Shown: positions 1 through 4,290 of the stretch, piece by piece
How positions within the stretch are numbered: position 1 is the first letter of the stretch
Layout of the letters: every line of letters begins with the position of its first letter
DNA from: JBOHER01 sp050701115
GTDB lineage: Bacteria; Actinomycetota; Actinomycetes; Mycobacteriales; Pseudonocardiaceae
Direction: 5' to 3'
Assembly (NCBI GenBank): GCA_050701115.1
Contig: JBOHER010000043.1
Span: forward strand, 1-7,638
Length of the DNA: 7,638 nt
Made by a program: the position numbers and the translations under genes
Notes under the pieces: generated by a model
What the model saw: only the letters and a program-made list of their open reading frames with translations
The model's database searches: none
Told to the model about the DNA's origin: nothing

Positions 1-51
1 CTGCACACGCGCCCTGACAGACCCGACCCGGCCGACCCTGCGAACCCCGAC

Positions 52-75
52 TCCCTCCTGAAGGAGGGATCCCTC
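52..75. promoter_or_regulatory. Hairpin and overlapping palindrome upstream of the replication-relaxation gene
   Basis: A 7-bp stem is formed by TCCCTCC (52-58) and GGAGGGA (63-69) around a TGAA loop. The right arm is also part of a perfect 12-bp palindrome, GAGGGATCCCTC (64-75). The two structures compete for the same bases. They lie 18-40 nt before the ATG at 93 and just upstream of its ribosome-binding site (GGAGA, 84-88). The hairpin could end or attenuate transcription from an upstream gene, and the palindrome could bind a repressor. There is no T-run after the stem, so a classical terminator is not supported. The role is inference. Confidence 0.4.
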
Positions 76-92
76 TTCCGCATGGAGACCTC

Positions 93-1019
93 ATGGCTAA
101 CAGCAAACCCCGTCCGGCTCGCGGTGATCCGCTGCGCGACGCGCGGCGCCTGACCGCGCGCGACCGGCAGATCCTGGCCTGGCTGGCCGAGCACTACGTG
201 CTGAGCACCGAGCAGATCGCCCGCGCCCTGTTCACCTCCCACCGGTACGCGCAACGACGCCTCGCGCTGCTGCACCGCATCGGCGCGACCTGTCGGTTCG
301 CGTTCGCCCGCACCCCCGAAAGCGGCCCCGGCGCGGGCTCCTACCGGCACACTCTCGGCTCCCTCGGCGTGCTGCTGTACCCCACCCCGTACACCGACCC
401 CGACAACCCCGCCGCCCGGCCACCCAAGACCCTCCTCGAACGCCGCGCCCGCATCATGCGCAGCCCCCGCCTGGATCACCTGCTCGGCGTCAACAGCTTC
501 TTCACCGACCTGCACGCCGCCACCCGCCGCCGGCCCGGGCGGCGGCTGGCGCGCTGGTGGTCCGAACAACACGCCACCAACGTTTTCGCCGCCTACCCCG
601 GCGCGCGGATCCGCCCCGACGGGCACGGCGTGTGGACCACCGGCGGCGCGACGGTCGGGTTCTTCCTCGAACACGACCAAGGCACCGAGCACCTCGCACG
701 TGTCCTGGGCAAACTAGCCGGCTACGAACGGCTCGCCGTCGACGGGCCGCGCTACCCCGTGCTGTTCCGGCTGCCCGGCCCCCGCCGCGAAACCCACCTC
801 CTGCAGGCCCTCGCCGGCGCCAGACTGCCCATGCCCGTGGCCACCTCCGTCCACCACACAGACCCCGCCGGGCGCGTCTGGGCGCTGCCCGACGCGCCGG
901 GCGGCAGGGCGGCGCTGCACGAACTGCCCAGCGACCACGGACCCGACATCGCACTCAACCCGGCCAGGTTCGGCGGCGACCCCGACGACGCCGCGCCACC
1001 ATGTGACGGCCAGCGATAG
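93..1019 (+). CDS. Replication-relaxation family protein
   Basis: This 308-aa protein resembles the replication-relaxation family, which is found mainly on actinobacterial plasmids and integrative conjugative elements and is thought to act in DNA replication or transfer at the element's origin. Residues about 20-64 form a winged-helix-like DNA-binding segment (LTARDRQILAWLAEHYVLST, then a recognition-helix-like EQIARALF..RYAQRRLALLHRIG). The middle part carries the family-like stretch DHLLGVNSFFTDLHAA, followed by a strand with an acidic motif, FFLEHDQGTEHLARVLGKL, and a trailing tyrosine. The ATG at 93 is preceded by GGAGA at 84-88, five to nine bases upstream, which supports this start. The C-terminal 60 residues are proline- and alanine-rich and probably disordered. 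The gene ends directly against the TTGACAC repeats at 1020, so its tail may have been altered by an insertion. The family assignment is from pattern recognition; its exact biochemical role is not established. Confidence 0.8.
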   Translation: MANSKPRPARGDPLRDARRLTARDRQILAWLAEHYVLSTEQIARALFTSHRYAQRRLALLHRIGATCRFAFARTPESGPGAGSYRHTLGSLGVLLYPTPYTDPDNPAARPPKTLLERRARIMRSPRLDHLLGVNSFFTDLHAATRRRPGRRLARWWSEQHATNVFAAYPGARIRPDGHGVWTTGGATVGFFLEHDQGTEHLARVLGKLAGYERLAVDGPRYPVLFRLPGPRRETHLLQALAGARLPMPVATSVHHTDPAGRVWALPDAPGGRAALHELPSDHGPDIALNPARFGGDPDDAAPPCDGQR

Positions 1020-1046
1020 TTGACACTTCCCAGCACAACTTGACAC
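1020..1046. repeat. Direct TTGACAC repeats, possible mobile-element end
   Basis: TTGACAC occurs at 1020-1026 and again at 1040-1046, exactly 20 bases apart; a weaker relative (TTGACC) lies at 1068-1073. The first copy begins on the base after the stop codon of the replication-relaxation gene. On the opposite strand the block begins TGTCAAGTTGTG and repeats TGTCAA. This is the style of transposon or insertion-sequence ends, in which the transposase binds repeated sites containing TGTCA/TGACA. It could be the left end of the TniABQ element or a leftover insertion-sequence end. No matching partner end was found in the window. TTGACA also resembles a sigma-70 -35 box, but no convincing -10 follows. 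The rest of the gap to 1271 shows no gene I can support. Confidence 0.4.
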
Positions 1047-1271
1047 TCGGCTACCCGACTCATGGTCTTGACCTTGGTCTGCCCTCCTTACGGGGCCGAA
1101 GAGACGGCGACGATCAACATGGAGAGCCTCGCGGGTTCTTCAGGTGGTTCGTGCTGATCGCGGTCGCGGCTTCTGGTAGCAAAGTGCCGCCGGCCATCGC
1201 CGCGCTCAGTGGTGGCCGACACCCCTGCGGCATCGGCGATCCGAAGGTCGTCTCGGCCGCTGGTGGACAGT

Positions 1272-2045
1272 TCAGCTCAGGGCTTGCCTGAGAATGGCGA
1301 CCTCGCTCTCCTTCGGGGGTCCAGCGCTGCCAGAGTGCCATTCGACGATGAGACGCTGGCCGGGCGACAGTTCGTAGATGCGCACAGCGCGGCTGGCTAC
1401 AACAGACCCGTAGTCGCGTCCACCGGCGCCCAGCATCTCGACCAATGGGAGGTCGAAGGTCGTGGCGAGATCGTTCCATGCTCGCCCGAAGGCAAACACG
1501 TCGTGGACAGGCAACTCCACGATGGGCTGCCACACGAACTCGTCAACAACGTTCGGCGGGGGATGCATGGGCGCAGTGGCTGTTGTCAAGTGCCACGGAT
1601 ATGCCTCGAAGATCAGCATGTCGTCGTATGTCGCCGCGCTGTCCTGCAGCCAGCGACACGTGAACGCCAGCCGTGCCCGGGAGTAGAGGTTAGGACCCAC
1701 CTCGTCGATCCAGGGCGCACGAAGGTAGGGCCCGCTCCTGGCCCAAGCGCTGTAGCAGCCGGCCTGGCGAATCTCGTCGGCGAAGATGCCATCTCGGGCC
1801 TGGAACTGCGGATAGTACTGACCGGGGTGAAGACCCAGAATCACGAGACGGGGCGGTGCCGCCTGGCTTTGAAGGTCGCCGATATACGGCTCGGGGAAGC
1901 CGTCACGCCTGACCTGGCCGAGGCCGTCACCGTCATACGAGGCGAACCATCGTGGCAGTGGCTCTGGCATGGGATCTTCCCCCGAAAGCCAGGCATCAAC
2001 GTGTTCATCCCAGAACGCCGCCACCCGCGCGCGTGCCGAAGTCAT
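1272..2045 (-). CDS. Uracil-DNA-glycosylase-superfamily-like protein
   Basis: A 257-aa protein on the minus strand. A hydrophobic strand leads into the loop LVILGLHPG (residues 67-75), and the C-terminal region has a strand followed by WHSGSAGPP (236-244) and a final helix. This mirrors the two active-site motifs of the uracil-DNA glycosylase superfamily: the GINPG/GQDPY-type water-activating loop, and the HPS/NPSG-type loop that inserts into the DNA minor groove. In between are MLIFEAYPWHL (143-153) and VFAFGRAWNDL (183-193), which fit core strands. The activating Asn or Asp of typical members is replaced by His73. The superfamily removes damaged or modified bases; one member, Brig1, is a known anti-phage enzyme. 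Substrate here is unknown. The ATG at 2045 was chosen because the glycosylase-like protein begins there; the open frame runs further up, but over the divergent HEPN gene. No Shine-Dalgarno is evident, so leaderless translation is possible. It is convergent with the gene ending at 1019 and divergent from the HEPN gene at 2172. Confidence 0.7.
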   Translation of the reverse strand: MTSARARVAAFWDEHVDAWLSGEDPMPEPLPRWFASYDGDGLGQVRRDGFPEPYIGDLQSQAAPPRLVILGLHPGQYYPQFQARDGIFADEIRQAGCYSAWARSGPYLRAPWIDEVGPNLYSRARLAFTCRWLQDSAATYDDMLIFEAYPWHLTTATAPMHPPPNVVDEFVWQPIVELPVHDVFAFGRAWNDLATTFDLPLVEMLGAGGRDYGSVVASRAVRIYELSPGQRLIVEWHSGSAGPPKESEVAILRQALS

Positions 2046-2052
2046 GCCCGAG

Positions 2053-2058
2053 AGGGTA
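2053..2058 (-). promoter_or_regulatory. Possible -10 box of the glycosylase-like gene
   Basis: On the minus strand TACCCT (2058 to 2053) fits the actinobacterial TANNNT -10 pattern and ends 7 bases before the ATG at 2045. Transcription would then begin at or next to the start codon, matching the lack of a ribosome-binding site. No good -35 box is seen; the region where one would lie falls at the edge of the 18-bp palindrome. Confidence 0.3.
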
Positions 2059-2078
2059 GTGACTTGCGACAGTCCCAG

Positions 2079-2096
2079 GTGGCGACGCGTCGCCAC
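2079..2096. promoter_or_regulatory. Perfect 18-bp palindrome, candidate operator
   Basis: GTGGCGACGCGTCGCCAC reads identically on both strands with no mismatch or spacer. It lies in the 126-bp gap between the divergent glycosylase-like gene (start 2045) and HEPN gene (start 2172), and next to the -35 position of the proposed promoter for the former. A dimeric repressor bound here could control both directions. No regulator gene is seen nearby, so autoregulation by a cassette protein or control by a host factor are both open. The symmetry is seen directly; the function is inferred. Confidence 0.5.
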
Positions 2097-2171
2097 GCCC
2101 GCCTCGACTGAGCTGCCCGGCCCCCAGCGCGCAGCGGGCTGTTCACGCCACCCACAGGGCCAGCCGGTGCC

Positions 2172-2732
2172 GTGCCCAAATATCGGGTTGCCGTCGAGCG
2201 CAGCGGCTGGGCAACATGGATCACCGTGGGAGCAAATGAGCCCGAAGAGGACTGGTCCGTCGCGGATCTGGAGGTCCTGCTGAGCGTCGCTAAGATCAAT
2301 CTCGACGAGTCGACGCGCTGCCATCAGACTGGCTCTCCGCGCGCCGCGCTGGTGATGCTTGCCGGTGCGCTTGAAGCAGTGCTGCTCGGAAGTGTGATCG
2401 CCTACGAGGACGAGTGGCGCGCGGCCGGGCACCAACTGAAACGGCCTGCCAGCCGGGCGACGCTGCGGGACCTCACCACGCTCGCACGCGACGCGGGGTG
2501 GCTCACCCAGCCCGTAACGGACGAGGCTATCCGGATCCTCAACGCAGCCCGCAACATGGCCGCGCACCCAGGCGCGTACGTGCGCCGAATGCGACAGGTT
2601 GCGGACTTCGACTTGGGCGACCCCGCAGGCTACGAGGTCACGTACCACATCGTGGTGCGGACCTGCCAGGAACTCTTCGCCACGCTCGGCCGGATTTCAC
2701 CTGCTGGCCCCACGGGATCCGACGGACAGTAG
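2172..2732 (+). CDS. HEPN-domain protein, probable RNase
   Basis: A 186-aa, mostly helical protein. HEPN proteins are typically metal-independent RNases that act as dimers, using an Rx4-6H motif; many are toxins or phage-defence effectors. Here the motif is R127-N-M-A-A-H132 in AARNMAAHPGAYVRR, the common R-N-xxx-H form. It is preceded by a long helix that carries the characteristic ALVMLAGALEAVLLGS (about 59-74) and by the LRDLTTLARDAGWL helix (98-111). Start is GTG at 2172; no strong Shine-Dalgarno precedes it, so the first residues are less certain. The first 28 residues may form short beta strands. The gene heads a two-gene + strand unit: a second HEPN gene begins about 27 bases after its stop. 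It diverges from the glycosylase-like gene, with the 18-bp palindrome between them. DUF4145-like HEPN proteins are the nearest description; no named subfamily is claimed. No MNT nucleotidyltransferase antitoxin partner is present. Confidence 0.7.
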   Translation: MPKYRVAVERSGWATWITVGANEPEEDWSVADLEVLLSVAKINLDESTRCHQTGSPRAALVMLAGALEAVLLGSVIAYEDEWRAAGHQLKRPASRATLRDLTTLARDAGWLTQPVTDEAIRILNAARNMAAHPGAYVRRMRQVADFDLGDPAGYEVTYHIVVRTCQELFATLGRISPAGPTGSDGQ

Positions 2733-2814
2733 AACGGCACCTCCTCCAAAGGTGAGGGCGTGGAACCCACAAGGACCATGGCGTCACGCGGCACCGACCT
2801 GGTTATCTCACTGC

Positions 2815-3582
2815 GTGACCAGTACTTCGGGCGAGGCGGAAGTCCACAAAGCCATCCAGCCTGTCTACCCCTTCAACACCCCCGGCGAGACGATAGTGCT
2901 CTTTCAGGGTCCGTTGGGCGGCATTCTCGCCGCAGATGTGCCTGGTGTTGTTGAGCTTCGCTGCTCACCTGAAATCGATCTTGTGTGGCGCATCGGCCAA
3001 GAGCGACTGATGCCCCAGGTGCTCAACCGCTTCAACCGCGAAGATGGCGTGGACCTGCGCCTTGACCTACCTGAGGGTGAGCAAGTCGCGCTCGGCCATT
3101 TGCGTGATTCGACCTTCGACGGCACTGCTACGCGAGTGCGAGGGTGGCTCAATCAGCTGAACATCGGCTCAGCCACCACGCCACTTGACAGAGTGGTGGT
3201 TCACTGGCTGAACCTGCCACGCCTCGCGAGTCCGCACTGGATTGAAAGCGACGGGACCCAGTGGTCCGGACGTTGGGAAGCCGATGTCAGCGGCTGGAAG
3301 CTCACCCTCGACCGCAGGAAGGACCACCGCGACGTATGGCATGCGATCCGCGACGACCAAAGCGCCGCCATGACGCACGTCATGGAGATCCGCCGTGCGG
3401 ACGGTCAACCGTTCGCCGTGGCCGACGTCGAGCCGATCCATAACGCTCTCCAGTTTGGAATGTCGTTCGCGCTCGGGCGCTGGGTCCCACCAGCGTTGCC
3501 GGTCGGCTTCGACACGCGAGGACAAAGGGCATGGGGCCACTGGCTCCCTTGTTCTGCGAGCAAGGAGCCAACCACGGGCTAG
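2815..3582 (+). CDS. N-terminal part of a frame-shifted ApeA-like HEPN protein
   Basis: This frame encodes a beta-rich domain running from EVHKAIQPVYPFNTPGET through VELRCSPEIDLVWRIG, VVVHWLNLPRL and WKLTLDRRKDH to the conserved-looking stretch LQFGMSFALGRWVPPALPVG. It resembles the N-terminal domain of ApeA-like anti-phage proteins, which lies ahead of a C-terminal HEPN nuclease. After RGQRAWGHW (ending at 3543) the frame soon reaches a stop at 3580-3582, while the missing continuation is in the frame one base back (next entry). The 5' end is uncertain. GTG at 2815 is the last in-frame start candidate but has no ribosome-binding site. GTG at 2760, with AAAGG at 2748-2752, has a better one, but is in another frame. 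Reading from 2760 gives a natural-looking start (MASRGTDLVISLRDQYFGRG from ATG 2778) that would join this frame only through a shift near 2826-2840. Intact, the gene would encode about 450-470 aa. It is probably co-transcribed with the upstream HEPN gene. Confidence 0.6.
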   Translation: MTSTSGEAEVHKAIQPVYPFNTPGETIVLFQGPLGGILAADVPGVVELRCSPEIDLVWRIGQERLMPQVLNRFNREDGVDLRLDLPEGEQVALGHLRDSTFDGTATRVRGWLNQLNIGSATTPLDRVVVHWLNLPRLASPHWIESDGTQWSGRWEADVSGWKLTLDRRKDHRDVWHAIRDDQSAAMTHVMEIRRADGQPFAVADVEPIHNALQFGMSFALGRWVPPALPVGFDTRGQRAWGHWLPCSASKEPTTG

Positions 3583-4175
3583 CGTGGTGGCACTACCAGC
3601 GCGATGAAGATCTACGCGACTACCTGACAAGGCTCATCCCGGCATTCGCGGACCCGGATCGCTCCAACACAGCCCGCATGCTCATGGCGACGGCCGTGCT
3701 GGTCAACCGGACGGGCTTCGTCGAACAGCGGATCATGACCGCCTTCTCAGCGATCGAGCACCTGGCCTGGGTCAGATTCGTACTCGAAGGCGGCACGTCG
3801 AAGCGGCAGTACGAAGAGGAGCTTCGTGGTGCCGGCAACCGCCTGAAGCGCCTACTGCAAGATGCCCACATTCCGATCGACATCGACCCACAGGTCCACC
3901 CGGCGCTGGCTCAGTTCGCCGCGGACAAAGCCAGCGGCGGGGCACCCCTCGACGGCCCGACCGCCGTCGCATACGTGCGCAACAGGTTGGTTCACCCAGA
4001 CGCGCGAAGGGATGACATCTACCGCCGCAGACCGATGCTCTCCGAGTCGTGGCTTCTCACCCGCCACTACCTCGTGCTGCTGCTCCTGCACTGGATCGGC
4101 TACACAGGTCTCTATCAGAAAGTGCTGGGACCCGGAGGGTGGGCCGGCGAGGTCGAACCCGTTCCATGGGTCTAA
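3531..4175 (+). CDS. C-terminal HEPN part of the same frame-shifted ApeA-like protein
   Basis: The 214-aa frame from ATG 3531 overlaps the preceding reading frame by 52 bases. I read it as the continuation of the same protein rather than a separate gene: LAWWHYQRDEDLRDYL directly continues the RGQRAWGHW region of the previous frame. No ribosome-binding site is evident before 3531. The helical C-terminal domain shows an FSAIEHLAWVRFVL helix (residues about 72-85), an NRLKRLLQDAHIP helix, and the HEPN motif R150-N-R-L-V-H155 in VAYVRNRLVHPDARRDD (3978-3995). It closes with LVLLLLHWIGYTGLYQKVLG and a VPWV tail. The RNase motif is intact, so the catalytic half would work only if the frame shift is an assembly error or is bypassed, or if this part is made alone. 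It ends 115 bases from the convergent TniQ gene, with a hairpin between. ApeA itself is known to cleave tRNA in phage defence; the target here is unknown. Confidence 0.65.
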   Translation: MGPLAPLFCEQGANHGLAWWHYQRDEDLRDYLTRLIPAFADPDRSNTARMLMATAVLVNRTGFVEQRIMTAFSAIEHLAWVRFVLEGGTSKRQYEEELRGAGNRLKRLLQDAHIPIDIDPQVHPALAQFAADKASGGAPLDGPTAVAYVRNRLVHPDARRDDIYRRRPMLSESWLLTRHYLVLLLLHWIGYTGLYQKVLGPGGWAGEVEPVPWV

Positions 4176-4242
4176 ACGCCCAAACCAGTCAGGAGCCAAG
4201 GCATGGAGGTGAGGCCGCGGCGGGCGAAGGCCCACATGGGTA

Positions 4243-4276
4243 GGCGCCGCGACCAGCGAGTGATTCGCGCGGCGCC
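4243..4276. terminator. Hairpin between convergent genes, probable bidirectional terminator
   Basis: GGCGCCGCG (4243-4251) pairs perfectly with CGCGGCGCC (4268-4276) across a 16-base loop, and two more pairs follow a single mismatch. It sits in the 115-bp gap between the HEPN gene ending at 4175 and the TniQ gene ending at 4291 on the other strand. No T-run is present on either side, which is common in high-GC actinobacterial terminators. Function is inferred from structure and position. Confidence 0.55.
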
Positions 4277-4290
4277 CACTTCTGATGCCG

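Noticed and set aside
1..153. Frame open from the left edge to a TGA at 151-153, and another ending at the TGA at 58-60
   Set aside because: Either could be the tail of an upstream gene, but too little is visible and the first overlaps the replication-relaxation start, so neither can be supported.
1020..1046. TTGACA as -35 promoter boxes
   Set aside because: No convincing -10 box at 16-18 bases and no gene downstream on the + strand; the 20-base spacing of two copies fits a repeat better.
1040..1291. 83-codon + strand frame in the convergent gap
   Set aside because: No ribosome-binding site, no recognisable domain, and it runs into the glycosylase-like gene; composition looks like chance open frame.
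1209..2111. Long open frame of 300 codons on the + strand
   Set aside because: It is antisense to the glycosylase-like gene and gives a low-information, arginine/valine-rich product with no recognisable motif; the minus-strand protein has clear motifs.
2046..2648. Upstream extension of the glycosylase-like frame on the minus strand
   Set aside because: It would run across the divergent HEPN gene and gives no sensible domain; the motif-bearing protein begins naturally at ATG 2045.
3520..3560. Programmed -1 ribosomal frameshift in the ApeA-like gene
   Set aside because: Stretches such as CAAAGGGC and CTCCCTTG do not form a proper slippery heptamer in the zero frame, and I saw no clear downstream pseudoknot; an indel is simpler.
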